64,000 nucleotides of DNA from Acidobacteriota bacterium (GTDB taxonomy: Bacteria > Acidobacteriota > Thermoanaerobaculia > UBA5066): assembly GCA_029781975.1 (NCBI GenBank), contig JAKOVQ010000003.1, positions 314,034 through 378,033 of the forward strand, read 5' to 3'. Within the stretch, counting starts at the first letter, position 1. Each line of letters begins with the position of its first letter. A model generated the notes under the pieces. It did not search any database, was not told where the DNA came from, and saw nothing but the letters and a program-made list of their open reading frames with translations. Shown piece by piece: positions 51,747-60,375 of this stretch. Both the position numbers and the translations under genes were made by a program.

Positions 51747-52007
51747 TCAGCTCCTGGTCGGCGCCGGAGTTCCCCTCAGCAGCCCCTCGACGCTCAGGTC
51801 CTCTTCCACGTCCGGCCAGTGGATGCCCTCGCCGTTGCCGAGGAGCTCACAGTTTTTCCTTTGCTCGGCCGTTGCGTCGAGAAGGCGAGGGAACCACTCG
51901 AGAGGAATCGAAAGCACCCGCCCATCGGCCAGGCTGACGACGAGTTCGTCGTCCGTGCAGGAGACTTCGCGGGCGAGGCGGCTGACTCTAACGGCCGAAG
52001 TGCTCAT
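51747..52007 (-). CDS. DUF2442 protein (partner of DUF4160)
   Basis: 86 residues. The DUF2442 pattern VSCTDDELVVSLADGRVLSIPLEWFPRLLDAT is complete, with the WFPRL core. DUF2442 genes commonly sit next to DUF4160 genes, as here, in an arrangement suspected to be a toxin-antitoxin-like pair; function unknown. Its ATG at 52007 lies inside the end of the upstream DUF4160 gene (20-nt overlap). Since the DUF4160 gene is frameshifted the pair may no longer work. Confidence 0.8.
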   Translation of the reverse strand: MSTSAVRVSRLAREVSCTDDELVVSLADGRVLSIPLEWFPRLLDATAEQRKNCELLGNGEGIHWPDVEEDLSVEGLLRGTPAPTRS

Positions 52008-52225
52008 AGCAGGCCTGCGGGAACTCTAGCTGATGCTGGAAGACGAGGGCACGAACCTCGCGAAGCTCGTGAGACGCGAAGTTGGAGGACCCCGCGGGCG
52101 CGATGGGCTGCCGCCAGTACTTCGCGAGCTGGCTGACCTCGTCGAACGTGGACGTGTGGCGGTTCGACCCCTTCGTTACTGAAGAAGAAGAACCAGTACG
52201 GCCCGGAAACGAGAACGGTCGGCAT
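51988..52225 (-). pseudogene. DUF4160 gene with a frameshift
   Basis: The first 26 residues (MPTVLVSGPYWFFFFSNEGV then EPPHVHV) are a typical DUF4160 N-terminus. At about 52144 the homologous reading moves to another frame, where EVSQLAKYWRQPIAPAGSSN and then SHELREVRALVFQHQLEF complete the domain, ending at 51988. One extra base (near the GTTC at 52144) explains the break. Either a real pseudogene or a sequencing error. Normal DUF4160 proteins have about 80 residues, as the joined frame would. Confidence 0.75.
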
Positions 52226-52424
52226 GACCTGCTACGCCCGAGGAGTGTAGACATCCGGCTTCGTGTCCCTTCGCCCTTCGTGATCGGGTCGAGCTCGACA
52301 GGAAGACCGCCGGCGCCGTGTGGAGTGATACGAGCCACTCCCGTCGTGACGACAGGCTGAAGCGATACAGGTATTGACTGGTGGGATGGGAGACCCCGGG
52401 GTCTCAGCCGGTCGGCGCGCGCGG

Positions 52425-53240
52425 CTACCGCCGGAAGGCGAGCATCGCGCCGAGGTAGCCGCCGTGGTCGGTCCCCTCCAGGCAGACCTCGCCGACGCCG
52501 TGGTCGCCGAGGATCCGGAGGAGGCGGGCGAGGTCGTAGGCGTTCATCTCCATGTTCGGCGCACCGAAGGGGCGGCCGCGGAGGACGTTGACGACGTTCC
52601 GCCCGAGGGGGACGCGGCGCCGGACGAAGGCGGCCAGCCTCTGCGCGGGGCTCCGCCTCTCGCCGACGAGGAAGTGGAGGGCGCCGACGCCGCCCGGGGC
52701 GATCCGGCCGAGGAGGAGGGGGAGGAGGCGCTCGCCGCGGTCGACGGGGAGGTGCTGGAAGACGATGAAGGAGTGGACGAGGTCGAAGGTGCCGTCGAGG
52801 CGGGAGAGGGAGTCGTCAGCGAGGACGAAGCGGGCGTTCCCGACGCCGTGCGCGGCGCAGTTCATTTGTGCCTCGGCGAGCATCGAGGCCGAGACGTCGA
52901 CGCCGACGACCTCGTCGCAGGCCCGGGCGAAGGGGACCACGATCCGGCCGACGCCGCAGCCGAAGTCGAGGACGCGGGAGGGGCGGAACGCCGGGTCGAC
53001 GTGGCGGCGGAGCCGCGCCAGGAGGTGCGCGACGTGCTCCTCGCCTGTCTTGAAGAACTCCCGGCGGGCCTCCTCGGAGAGGTTCTCGCTCCGGAAGCGG
53101 TCCTCCGCGAGGACGCCGTAGTACGGGTCGGTCGCGCCGAAGCGCTCCCAGTCGCGGTCGGTGTCGCTGGCGATGCTGGCTCCCTTCGGCCCCGCCCAGG
53201 GCGTCGCGGCGGGGAGACCGCCGGTTCGCGATTCTGCCAT
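52425..53240 (-). CDS. Class I SAM-dependent methyltransferase
   Basis: 271 residues. The SAM-binding core shows motif I VLDFGCGVGRIVVPFA (about 100-115), motif II VVGVDVSASMLAEAQ, motif III FVLADDSL and the post-motif FDLVHSFIVFQHLP (about 170). An N-terminal helical region (VLAEDRFRSENLSEEARREF) precedes it. Substrate unknown; the C-terminal RRRVPLGRNVVNVLRGRPFG is basic. The ATG at 53240 has no ribosome site. It is divergent from rnc with a 51-bp gap. Its tail reaches close to the DUF4160 remnant. Confidence 0.85.
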   Translation of the reverse strand: MAESRTGGLPAATPWAGPKGASIASDTDRDWERFGATDPYYGVLAEDRFRSENLSEEARREFFKTGEEHVAHLLARLRRHVDPAFRPSRVLDFGCGVGRIVVPFARACDEVVGVDVSASMLAEAQMNCAAHGVGNARFVLADDSLSRLDGTFDLVHSFIVFQHLPVDRGERLLPLLLGRIAPGGVGALHFLVGERRSPAQRLAAFVRRRVPLGRNVVNVLRGRPFGAPNMEMNAYDLARLLRILGDHGVGEVCLEGTDHGGYLGAMLAFRR

Positions 53241-53277
53241 CCGGGGAGAGGGCCTGCCGGGCCCGGCCCGCGTCCGG

Positions 53278-53283
53278 TACGAT
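53278..53283 (+). promoter_or_regulatory. -10 box TACGAT 8 nt before the rnc ATG (leaderless candidate)
   Basis: TACGAT, eight bases, then ATG 53292; no Shine-Dalgarno sequence upstream of the ATG. Confidence 0.45.
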
Positions 53284-53291
53284 GCCGGGCG

Positions 53292-54014
53292 ATGCTGGAC
53301 CGCAGCGCCGACCTGGACGCGTTCGAGGAGCGACTCGGCGTCCGGTTCCGCGACCGCGCCCTCCTCGAGAGGGCGCTGACCCACTCGTCGTACGCGAACG
53401 ACGTGGCGCGGAGCGGGGAGGTCAAGGACAACGAGACGCTCGAGTTCCTGGGCGACAGCGTCCTCGGGATGCTGGTGGCCGAGCTCCTCGTCGAGACGCT
53501 CCCCGACGTGAGGGAGGGGACCCTCTCGAAGGCGCGGTCGCAGCTCGTCTCCGAGTCGTGCTTCGCGGCCAAGGCGCGGGCGCTGGGTATCGGGGACCTC
53601 CTCCTCCTCGCGCCCGGCGAGATCCGCTCGGGGGGGCGCCTCCGCGACTCGCTCCTGGCGGACGCGTTCGAGGCGCTCTTCGCGGCGGTCTACCTCGACG
53701 GCGGGCTGGAGAGGGTCAAGGCGCTGGCGCGCCGGCTCTTCGGCGACGACGTCGCCGCCCTCGACCCGGGCGAGCTGTCGTTCCACGACTACAAGACGGC
53801 GCTGCAGGAGCTGGCGCAGGGAGAGGGGAAGCCCCTCCCCGCCTACAGCCTCGTCGAGGAGAGCGGTCCCGACCACCAGAAGAGCTTCGTCTACGAGGTG
53901 GCCTTCGACGAGGAGATCCGCGCCCGGGGCTCCGGCGCCTCGAAGAAGGAGGCGCAGCGCCAGGCCGCGAAGGCGGCGCTGGCGCTCGTCCTGAACCGGC
54001 CCCGCCGGAGGTAG
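53292..54014 (+). CDS. rnc: Ribonuclease III
   Basis: 240 residues. The catalytic domain has the RNase III signature NETLEFLGDSVLG (about 45-57), the LERALTHSSYAND start and the second acidic cluster RDSLLADAFEALFAAVYLDGG (about 118-138). A linker joins the C-terminal double-stranded RNA-binding domain (about 165-235, YKTALQELAQGEGKPLPAY and FVYEVAFDEEIRARGSGASKKEAQRQAA). It processes rRNA precursors and structured mRNAs. The start is ATG at 53292, eight bases after TACGAT, leaderless type. It converges on dsbD. Confidence 0.96.
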   Translation: MLDRSADLDAFEERLGVRFRDRALLERALTHSSYANDVARSGEVKDNETLEFLGDSVLGMLVAELLVETLPDVREGTLSKARSQLVSESCFAAKARALGIGDLLLLAPGEIRSGGRLRDSLLADAFEALFAAVYLDGGLERVKALARRLFGDDVAALDPGELSFHDYKTALQELAQGEGKPLPAYSLVEESGPDHQKSFVYEVAFDEEIRARGSGASKKEAQRQAAKAALALVLNRPRRR

Positions 54015-54021
54015 GGCCGGC

Positions 54022-55881
54022 CTACTTCAGGCGGGGGAGGAAGGCCTCGGGCCTCTCGAACTCCACGACCCGCGGACCGCGCTCCTTCCCGTCCGGGCCG
54101 AGGAAGACGACGGTCGGGACCCCCTTGATCCCCCAGCGCTGGCGGAGCCTGGCCACCTCCTCGGTCCCCTCGCGGGTGAGGTCGGCCTTCAGGAGCACCC
54201 ATCCCTTCGCGGCCGCGACGACCCGCGGGTCGCTGAAGGTGTTGTGCTCGAGCTCCTTGCACGGGAGGCACCAGTCGGCGAAGAAGTCGATCATCACCGG
54301 CTTGCCCTCCGCGGCGGCCTTCGCGAGCGCCTCGTCCGAGTAGGTCTCGAACGGGAGGCCGGCCACGGCCGTGCGGGGGACGGCGAGCCAGATCCCCGCG
54401 GCGACGAGCGCGAGGGAGACCACCGCTCGGACGGGCTTGAACCAGGCGACGTCGCGGGCGTTCTTCTCGAGGAAGAGGAGGTAGAGCCCGCCGAGGACGA
54501 GCGGGAGGGCGAGCCCGAGGTCGAACGCGCGCGGCGGGAGGAGCGGGCGGAGGAAGTAGACCGCCAGCGAGACGAGGACGAAGCCGAAGACCTTCCTCAC
54601 CGCCACCATCCACTCGCCGGAGCGCGGGAGCTTCGACAGGCTGCCGGTGACCGTGCCGAGGACGAGGTACGGCACGCCGAGCCCCATCGCGAGCGTGAAG
54701 AAGAGCCCGAAGCCGAGGACGGCGGAGCCCTGCGCGGCGACGTAGGTGAGGAGCGAGAGGACGAACGGCCCGATGCACGGCGCCGCGACGAAGCCGACGA
54801 AGAGCCCCATCGTGAAGGCGCCGACGGCGCCCCCCTTCAGCCCCGTCCGGTCGGTGAGGGCGTGCGGCATCCGGATCTCGAAGAGGCCGAACATGGAGAG
54901 GGCGAGGGCCAGGACGACGATCGCGATGCCGACGAGGACGGCCGGCTTCTGGAGCCACGACCCGAAGAGGGCGCCCGAGAGGGCCGCGAAGACGCCGAGA
55001 GCGGAGTAGGTGACGCTCATCCCGAGGACGTAGAGGACGGCGAGGCCGAGGTTGCGGGAGGTCTTCCCCGCGGCCTGGCGGCCGAAGAAGCCGACGGTGA
55101 TCGGGATGAGGGGGTAGACGCACGGAGTCAGGTTGAGGGCGAGGCCGGCGAGGAAGACGAGGCCGAGGAGCGCGGGGAGGGAGCGGCCCGCGAAGGGGCT
55201 CGGCTCGGCGGGCGCCGTCCCGCGGACCCCCTCGAGCGGCGCCGTCGTCGCCGAGGCGGTGCCCGCCGGCGCGGTCGGCGCGGCCGCAGGCGCGCCCCCT
55301 CCGGTCGAGGCCCCGAAGAGCTCGGCGTTGGCGGGAGAGGCCGCCGAGCCTTTGGCCGCGACGTCGATCGTGAGGGTCGCCTCGACCTGCGCGGGGGCGA
55401 GGCACTGCTGGTCGTTGCACGGCTGGAAGTCGAGGAGCGCCTTCAGCGTCCGGGGGCCGGGCGCGGCCGCGGGGTCGACCTTTCCCGCGACGCGGATCAC
55501 CGTCTTCCCCTCGTAGACGGCGAGCGGCGTCTCGGAGAAGGGGAGCTTCAGCTCGACGTGCGCCGGGTAGACGGGCGCCTCGAAGGCGAGGCCCGCGACC
55601 GGCGGGAGGCTCACCTCGGTCGGGATGAGGTAGTCCTCCTTGGGCGTGTGGCTGTTGACGTGCCAGCCGGGCTTCACGTCCGCCACGACGGCGAGGCGGA
55701 ACGGGGCGCCCGCGACGAGGCGGTCCGCGTCCGCGACGAGGCGGAGCGCGACGACCGAGGCCGACGGCGAGTCGGCCGGGGCCTGCGCCCGCGCCGGGGC
55801 CGGCGCGAGGGCGACGACGGCGACGAGGGCAGCGAGGGCGAGGGCGGCGAGCCGTGCGGGGGGAAGGAGACGTCGCGTCAT
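54022..55881 (-). CDS. dsbD: Thiol:disulfide interchange protein DsbD
   Basis: 619 residues. Signal peptide (RLAALALAALVAVVALAPAPARA), then the periplasmic DsbD-alpha domain with its redox pair in CNDQQC (about 150), a Pro/Ala linker, eight membrane helices of DsbD-beta with the paired cysteines in LNLTPCVYPLIPITVGFFG and AAPCIGPFVLSL, and the C-terminal thioredoxin-like gamma domain with WCLPCK (about 525). It carries electrons from cytoplasmic thioredoxin to periplasmic reductases. Cotranscribed with the thioredoxin-fold protein upstream (ATGA overlap). All cysteines needed for function are present. Confidence 0.95.
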   Translation of the reverse strand: MTRRLLPPARLAALALAALVAVVALAPAPARAQAPADSPSASVVALRLVADADRLVAGAPFRLAVVADVKPGWHVNSHTPKEDYLIPTEVSLPPVAGLAFEAPVYPAHVELKLPFSETPLAVYEGKTVIRVAGKVDPAAAPGPRTLKALLDFQPCNDQQCLAPAQVEATLTIDVAAKGSAASPANAELFGASTGGGAPAAAPTAPAGTASATTAPLEGVRGTAPAEPSPFAGRSLPALLGLVFLAGLALNLTPCVYPLIPITVGFFGRQAAGKTSRNLGLAVLYVLGMSVTYSALGVFAALSGALFGSWLQKPAVLVGIAIVVLALALSMFGLFEIRMPHALTDRTGLKGGAVGAFTMGLFVGFVAAPCIGPFVLSLLTYVAAQGSAVLGFGLFFTLAMGLGVPYLVLGTVTGSLSKLPRSGEWMVAVRKVFGFVLVSLAVYFLRPLLPPRAFDLGLALPLVLGGLYLLFLEKNARDVAWFKPVRAVVSLALVAAGIWLAVPRTAVAGLPFETYSDEALAKAAAEGKPVMIDFFADWCLPCKELEHNTFSDPRVVAAAKGWVLLKADLTREGTEEVARLRQRWGIKGVPTVVFLGPDGKERGPRVVEFERPEAFLPRLK

Positions 55882-56795
55882 TTCACCGGCGTCGTCGAAC
55901 TCCCGCGGAGCTTGTTGAGGAGCTCGTCCACCTGCGGGATCCGCGGGGAGACCGGGTGGTCCTTCTTGAACTGCTCGAGGCGGTCGATGGCCCCGGCCCG
56001 GTTGCCCCGCCCGATCTCGATGTCCGCGAGGCGGAGCTCGCTCCGCTCCCTGAGGACCGGGTCTTTCGTCGTCGCGGCGAGCGTCTTCAGGTCGGCCGCC
56101 GCCTCGTCGAGGCGGCCGGAGTCGAGCTCGATGGTGGCGAGGTAGGCGAGCGACTTCTCGCGGATCTCGGGCGTGGCCTTCGGGTCGGTGGAGAGCCGCC
56201 GGAACCGGGGCTCGGCGAGGCCGTCGCCGAGCCTCTTGAAGGTCTCCTGGGCGACGGCGAAGACGAGGTCGGTGTCCCCCGGCCGCTCGCGCTCCTCGTC
56301 GAGCCTGTGGAGGTACTCGGCCCAGCTCCTCTCGGTCTCGACGAAGGTCTGGATCCAGCCGGACTGCGACGTCGTCCCCTCCTGGAACCCGCAGACCAGG
56401 CGCTCGGGCGTCAGGACGACCCAGGCGGGGACGACCGAGACCCCCAGCTCCTGCGCCAGCTTCTTCCCCTCGTCGCTGTTCCGCGAGACCTGGACGGGGA
56501 CCTTGTCGCGCGTGAACGCGTAGAACGACGTGGACGGGTGGATGAGCCGCGCCATGTACGCGCACGTCTCGCACCCCGTCTCGGTGAACTCGACGAGGAT
56601 CCGGCCGTGAGGCATCGCTCTCGCCCGGGCGACGGCGTCGGGAAACGACTGCGCCCACTGGACCGTCTCGCCGGCCGGACCGGCCTCGGCAGTACCGGCC
56701 TCGGTCCCTGTCGCGGGCGTCGGCGGGGGAGCGGGGGGAGTCGCGAGCGGCGTCGAGGCAAGGGCGGCGACGGCCGCGAGGAGAAGGAATGGCAT
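55878..56795 (-). CDS. Exported thioredoxin-fold protein with TPR-like C-terminus
   Basis: 305 residues. Signal peptide (PFLLLAAVAALASTP), linker, then a thioredoxin-like domain (about 50-160) with redox motif CETC in EFTETGCETCAYMARLIHPS, and a cis-Pro site SVVPAWVVL. The C-terminal half (about 190-295) is helical and repetitive (LAYLATIELDSGRLDEAAADL, ADIEIGRGNRAGAIDRLEQF), like TPR repeats. It should act on periplasmic substrate disulfides and be reduced by DsbD, encoded next with an ATGA overlap. The ATG at 56795 follows GAAAGGAAAAC. Confidence 0.85.
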   Translation of the reverse strand: MPFLLLAAVAALASTPLATPPAPPPTPATGTEAGTAEAGPAGETVQWAQSFPDAVARARAMPHGRILVEFTETGCETCAYMARLIHPSTSFYAFTRDKVPVQVSRNSDEGKKLAQELGVSVVPAWVVLTPERLVCGFQEGTTSQSGWIQTFVETERSWAEYLHRLDEERERPGDTDLVFAVAQETFKRLGDGLAEPRFRRLSTDPKATPEIREKSLAYLATIELDSGRLDEAAADLKTLAATTKDPVLRERSELRLADIEIGRGNRAGAIDRLEQFKKDHPVSPRIPQVDELLNKLRGSSTTPVK

Positions 56796-56838
56796 CGTTT
56801 TCCTTTCGGAGGGGGTCCGCGCCGGGACTCCATTGACT

Positions 56839-56857
56839 ATTCTAGCGATCGTCGCTA
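56839..56857 (-). promoter_or_regulatory. Promoter box TAGAAT with an overlapping inverted repeat
   Basis: Minus-strand TAGAAT (56844-56839) for the thioredoxin-fold gene shares bases with a perfect inverted repeat TAGCGA-TCG-TCGCTA (56843-56857). A repressor bound there could block the promoter; tRNA-Phe lies on the other side. Confidence 0.4.
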
Positions 56858-56914
56858 TAACCTCGTGGCGCGGCCGAGGGTTCCAAGCAACAATCGTGCC
56901 GCACGGTGATCCGG

Positions 56915-56990
56915 GCCCAGGTAGCTCAGTTGGTAGAGCACGCGCCTGAAAAGTGCGGTGTCGACGGTTCAAGTCCGCCCCTGGGCACCA
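56915..56990 (+). tRNA. tRNA-Phe (anticodon GAA)
   Basis: 76 nt including encoded CCA. Acceptor GCCCAGG pairs with CCTGGGC; D-arm GCTCAGTTGGTAGAGC; anticodon loop CTGAAAA gives GAA; T-arm GGTTCAAGTCC; discriminator A. Confidence 0.95.
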
Positions 56991-57063
56991 TCCATCCCTC
57001 CCGTTCGTTCCGGCTCGGCCCGCGGCGCCTCCCCCGCGAGGGGAGCGGTGAGCGGCGGGAACG

Positions 57064-57069
57064 TACAAT
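57064..57069 (+). promoter_or_regulatory. Putative -10 box (TACAAT) for peptide deformylase
   Basis: TACAAT 23 nt before the GTG at 57093; a GAGGGGGCC ribosome site lies between. Confidence 0.4.
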
Positions 57070-57092
57070 CCCGTGACGAGGGGGCCTGACAC

Positions 57093-57605
57093 GTGGCGAT
57101 CCTGAAGGTGATGAAGCTCGGCTCCGACGTCCTGCGCAAGCGGGCGGTGGAGATCGAATCTCACGACCTCAAGAAGGGGCGGTTCAAGCACTTCTTCGAC
57201 GACCTGCGCGAGACGATGGCGGAGTACTCCGGCACCGGCCTCGCCGCGCCCCAGGTGGGAACCGGAGTCCGGGCCTTCCTCTACATGGTGGACCCCGGCT
57301 CGCGCGCGAAAGGGGCGGTGGAGGTCCCGCAGACCATCCTGGTGAACCCGACGTTCGAGCCGCTCGACCCCGAGGAGGTCGAGGACTGGGAGGCGTGCCT
57401 GTCGGTCCCGTTCCTGGCGGCGCGGGTCCCGCGGCCGAGGAAGGTCCGGGTGAGGGCCCTCGGCGAGAACGGCAAGCCGCTGGAGTTCGTCGCCGACGAC
57501 TTCCACGCGCGCGTCGTCCTCCACGAGAGCGACCACCTCGACGGCGTCGTCTACCTCGACCGGGTACGGGACCGCTCGTCGATCCGGTACACGATCGACT
57601 TCTGA
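57093..57605 (+). CDS. def: Peptide deformylase
   Basis: 170 residues. Removes the formyl group from nascent proteins. The three PDF motifs are present: motif 1 GTGLAAPQVG (about 48-57), motif 2 WEACLSVP (Cys metal ligand; Gly of EGCLS replaced by Ala) and motif 3 VLHESDHLDG (HExxH-type metal site). Motif 2 variation at Gly is also seen in some functional PDFs. Start is GTG. It is followed by a small [2Fe-2S] protein gene. No methionyl-tRNA formyltransferase gene is in the window. Confidence 0.93.
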   Translation: MAILKVMKLGSDVLRKRAVEIESHDLKKGRFKHFFDDLRETMAEYSGTGLAAPQVGTGVRAFLYMVDPGSRAKGAVEVPQTILVNPTFEPLDPEEVEDWEACLSVPFLAARVPRPRKVRVRALGENGKPLEFVADDFHARVVLHESDHLDGVVYLDRVRDRSSIRYTIDF

Positions 57606-57612
57606 GAGGCGC

Positions 57613-57831
57613 GTGGACGAAGAGCCCCTCTCCGAGAAGCACCGGCTGGCCCTCCTCAAGTACAAGCCGGTCTGCATCTGCAACGCGATCCGGTATCCGC
57701 GGGTGGCAGCGGCCATCGACGGGGGCGCCGGGAGCGTAGAGGAAGTGGCGGCGGAGACCGGCTGCACCACGGGGTCGTGCCACGGAGAGCGCTGCGGCCC
57801 GGTGATCGAGAGGCTCCTCCGGGAGCGGTGA
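57613..57831 (+). CDS. BFD-like [2Fe-2S]-binding protein
   Basis: 72 residues. Cys pairs: CIC in [15 protein letters not shown] and two Cys near the C-terminus in [16 protein letters not shown], matching the helical BFD-like fold of Bfd, NifU middle domain and GltD-type proteins that bind [2Fe-2S] with a C-x-C...C-x(n)-C pattern. Probably an electron shuttle for ferritin/bacterioferritin or a redox partner in this locus. Start GTG at 57613, 7 bp after the def stop; coupled. Confidence 0.78.
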   Translation: MDEEPLSEKHRLALLKYKPVCICNAIRYPRVAAAIDGGAGSVEEVAAETGCTTGSCHGERCGPVIERLLRER

Positions 57832-57842
57832 GCGGCTTCCAC

Positions 57843-57848
57843 TAGAAT
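57843..57848 (+). promoter_or_regulatory. -10 box TAGAAT for the nuoB operon
   Basis: TAGAAT followed after six bases by GTG 57855, which opens a 12-codon leader ORF ending at the nuoB ATG. Confidence 0.45.
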
Positions 57849-57854
57849 GCGCTC

Positions 57855-57893
57855 GTGACGGCTTTCACAAGCCCCGGGGAGACCTCGAGATGA
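57855..57893 (+). CDS. Putative 12-codon leader ORF coupled to nuoB
   Basis: GTG 57855, six bases after TAGAAT, then eleven codons ([12 protein letters not shown]) and TGA at 57891-57893, overlapping the nuoB ATG at 57890 (ATGA). The geometry equals that of the leader upstream of gdhA (25168-25315). May couple or regulate nuoB translation, or be chance. Confidence 0.3.
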   Translation: MTAFTSPGETSR

Positions 57894-58627
57894 GCGACAA
57901 GAAGAGCCTGACGCTCCCGAACGCGGCCCCGATCGCCCCGCCCCTGGCGCCGGGCGTCCCGTCGACCGCGGGAGCGGACTTCCTGACGACCAGGCTGGAC
58001 CAGCTGGTGCAGTGGGCCCACGCCAACTCCCTCTGGCCGATGCCCTTCGGGACGGCCTGCTGCGCGATCGAGTTCATGTCGACGGTCTCGTCGCACTACG
58101 ACCTCGCCCGCTTCGGCGCGGAGGTCGTCCGGTTCTCCCCGCGCCAGTCCGACCTCCTCCTGGTGGCCGGGACCGTGACCGACAAGATGGCGCCCGTCCT
58201 CCGGAAGATCTACGACCAGATGCCGGAGCCGAAGTGGGTCATCTCGATGGGCGTCTGCGCCTGCACGGGGGGCTTCTACCGCGCCTACCACGTCGTCCAG
58301 GGGATCGACGAGATCGTCCCGGTGGACGTCTACGTCGCGGGCTGCCCGCCGACGCCGGAGAACCTGATCCACGGCGTCATGCTCCTGCAGGAGAAGATCA
58401 AGTCGGGCGAGCTGGCGCGCCACCGCGAGGCGAAGACCCTGGTGCCGATCCGGGTCGGCGAGGATCCCGCCGCGTTCCTGCCGGCGTACTCCACCTCCGT
58501 CATGGCGCCGGGCCGGCCGGGGGGGCACGAGCTCCCGGAGATGAAGGGGACCGCCGAGCAGGACGCCCCGGGTCGCGGCGGGTGGACCGGAGGACGGAGC
58601 GGAGGACGGAGCGGAGGACGAGAGTGA
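57890..58627 (+). CDS. nuoB: NADH-quinone oxidoreductase subunit B
   Basis: 245 residues, the N2 [4Fe-4S] cluster subunit of complex I, at the membrane-facing tip of the peripheral arm. Cluster cysteines and landmarks: [10 protein letters not shown] (tandem Cys), [10 protein letters not shown] and [11 protein letters not shown]. The core ends near residue 185; the remaining 60 residues are a low-complexity tail finishing in a Gly/Arg-rich repeat encoded by a 12-bp tandem repeat. ATG overlaps a possible leader-ORF stop. The nuoCD start overlaps its stop (GTGA). Confidence 0.95.
   Translation: MSDKKSLTLPNAAPIAPPLAPGVPSTAGADFLTTRLDQLVQWAHANSLWPMPFGTACCAIEFMSTVSSHYDLARFGAEVVRFSPRQSDLLLVAGTVTDKMAPVLRKIYDQMPEPKWVISMGVCACTGGFYRAYHVVQGIDEIVPVDVYVAGCPPTPENLIHGVMLLQEKIKSGELARHREAKTLVPIRVGEDPAAFLPAYSTSVMAPGRPGGHELPEMKGTAEQDAPGRGGWTGGRSGGRSGGRE
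58589..58624 (+). repeat. 12-bp tandem repeat (GGAGGACGGAGC) at the nuoB 3' end
   Basis: Two exact copies and one diverged copy of GGAGGACGGAGC at the very end of nuoB, encoding the Gly-Gly-Arg-Ser tail. Length-variable without frameshift. Confidence 0.85.
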
Positions 58628-60357
58628 GCACCACGACCCCGAGCCCGACGCTGGCGTTCGCCCCGCTCCTCGAGCGGAAGTTCGGGGAGAAGGCGGCTCC
58701 CGAGGCGCGGCCCGCGGCGGACGTCCCGACGATCGCCGTCGACGCCTCGGCCCTCCACGACGTCGCCCTCTTCCTCCGCGACGACCCGTCGGCGCGCTTC
58801 GACCTCTTCCTCGACCTCGCGGCGGTCGACCGGCTGAAGCTCGCCGGCCCGGCCTCCTACCGTGCCGGGGAGCGCTTCGCCGCCAACTACCTCCTCTACT
58901 CCACCGAGCGCAACGAGCACCTGCGCGTCCGCACCACCGCCCCGGCGGCCGACCCGAAGCTCCCGACCCTGACCGACGTCTGGTGGGGCGCGAACTGGTT
59001 CGAGCGCGAGGCGTGGGACCTGATGGGGATCACCTTCGAGGGGCACCCCAACCTCAAGCGGCTCCTCACCCACAACGGTTTCGTCGGGCACGCGCTCCGC
59101 AAGGACTACGAGGCCGGGCAGCGCTGGCTCTGCACGGAGGAGGACGTCCTCCAGACCGACCTCGCGGCCCAGACCGAGACGCCCGAGGACGTCTTCGAGA
59201 CGCTCACGCTCAACTTCGGGCCCTCCCACCCCTCGACGCACGGCACGCTCCGCGTCGTGATGCGCTGCGACGGCGAGACGATCGTGGCGGCCGAGAGCGA
59301 GTGCGGGTACCTCCACCGCTGCTTCGAGAAGATGTCGGAGACGCACACGTACCAGCAGGTCATCCCGTACACCGACCGGCTGAACTACTGCTCGCCGATG
59401 ATCAACGGGAGCGGCTACGCGCGCGCCGTCGAGAGCATGCTCGGCGTGGAGATCCCCGAGCGCGCCAGGGCCGTGAGGACCGTCCTGGCCGAGTTCAGCC
59501 GCCTGATGGACCACATGGTCTGCCTGGGCGCGAACCTCGTCGACATCGGCGCGCTGACGAACTTCTGGTACGCCTTCCAGGCGCGCGAGGAGATCTACTC
59601 GCTCCTCGAGGCCTGCTGCGGCGCCCGGCTCACGTCGTCCTACGCCAGGATCGGCGGCCTCTCGAACGACGTCCCCGAGAACTTCGTCGAGTGGTGCCGG
59701 CGCCTGGTCAAGCTCTGCCACAACCAGATCCGCGAGGTGGACGGCCTCATCACGAAGAACCGGATCGCCCAGAAGCGCTTCCGCGACACGGGCGTCGTGA
59801 CGAAGGAGCAGGCGCTCGCCTGGGGCTTCACCGGCCCCTGCCTGCGCGCCTCGGGCGTCGCCTACGACGTCCGCAAGGACGCCCCGTACGACTGGTACGA
59901 CCGGGTCGACTTCGACGTCCCCATCGCGACCGAAGGGGACAACTTCGCGCGCTACCTCGTCCGGATGGAGGAGATGCGCCAGTCGCTCCGGATCGTCGAG
60001 CAGGTCGTCGCAAAGCTCCCGAACGGCCCGGTCAACTCGGACGACTACCGCGTGGTCCTCCCCCCCAAGGAGATGGTCTACAACGAGATGGAGGGGCTGA
60101 TCTACCACTTCAAGGTGGTCTTCGAGGGGATCCCGGTCCCCGCGGGCGAGATCTACTCCTACACCGAGGGGGCGAACGGCGAGCTGGGCTACCACATCGT
60201 CTCTGACGGGACGGGACGCCCCTACCGCGTGAAGGTGCGGCCCCCCTGCTTCCCGCTCTTCGCCTCGTTCGAGAAGATCATCCGCGGCGGCATGGTGTCC
60301 GACGCCGTCGCGACCCTCGGCACCCTCAACATCATCGCCGGCGAGCTCGACCGGTAA
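58624..60357 (+). CDS. nuoCD: NADH-quinone oxidoreductase subunits C and D, fused
   Basis: 577 residues. The N-terminal part (about 1-185) is NuoC, with [23 protein letters not shown] (complex I 30-kDa signature). The rest (about 190-577) is NuoD, beginning [19 protein letters not shown], with the quinone-site histidine, then [24 protein letters not shown] and the C-terminal [23 protein letters not shown] that lines the quinone cavity. Fusion of C and D is common in several phyla. GTG start overlaps the nuoB stop. nuoI follows 18 bp downstream. Confidence 0.96.
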   Translation: MSTTTPSPTLAFAPLLERKFGEKAAPEARPAADVPTIAVDASALHDVALFLRDDPSARFDLFLDLAAVDRLKLAGPASYRAGERFAANYLLYSTERNEHLRVRTTAPAADPKLPTLTDVWWGANWFEREAWDLMGITFEGHPNLKRLLTHNGFVGHALRKDYEAGQRWLCTEEDVLQTDLAAQTETPEDVFETLTLNFGPSHPSTHGTLRVVMRCDGETIVAAESECGYLHRCFEKMSETHTYQQVIPYTDRLNYCSPMINGSGYARAVESMLGVEIPERARAVRTVLAEFSRLMDHMVCLGANLVDIGALTNFWYAFQAREEIYSLLEACCGARLTSSYARIGGLSNDVPENFVEWCRRLVKLCHNQIREVDGLITKNRIAQKRFRDTGVVTKEQALAWGFTGPCLRASGVAYDVRKDAPYDWYDRVDFDVPIATEGDNFARYLVRMEEMRQSLRIVEQVVAKLPNGPVNSDDYRVVLPPKEMVYNEMEGLIYHFKVVFEGIPVPAGEIYSYTEGANGELGYHIVSDGTGRPYRVKVRPPCFPLFASFEKIIRGGMVSDAVATLGTLNIIAGELDR

Positions 60358-60375
60358 CGGAAGACGGGAGACGCC

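Noticed and set aside
47628-52425. Site-specific integration of the accessory region into tRNA-Leu
   Set aside because: I found no integrase gene and no second copy of the tRNA 3' end within the window, so an attachment-site claim is unsupported.
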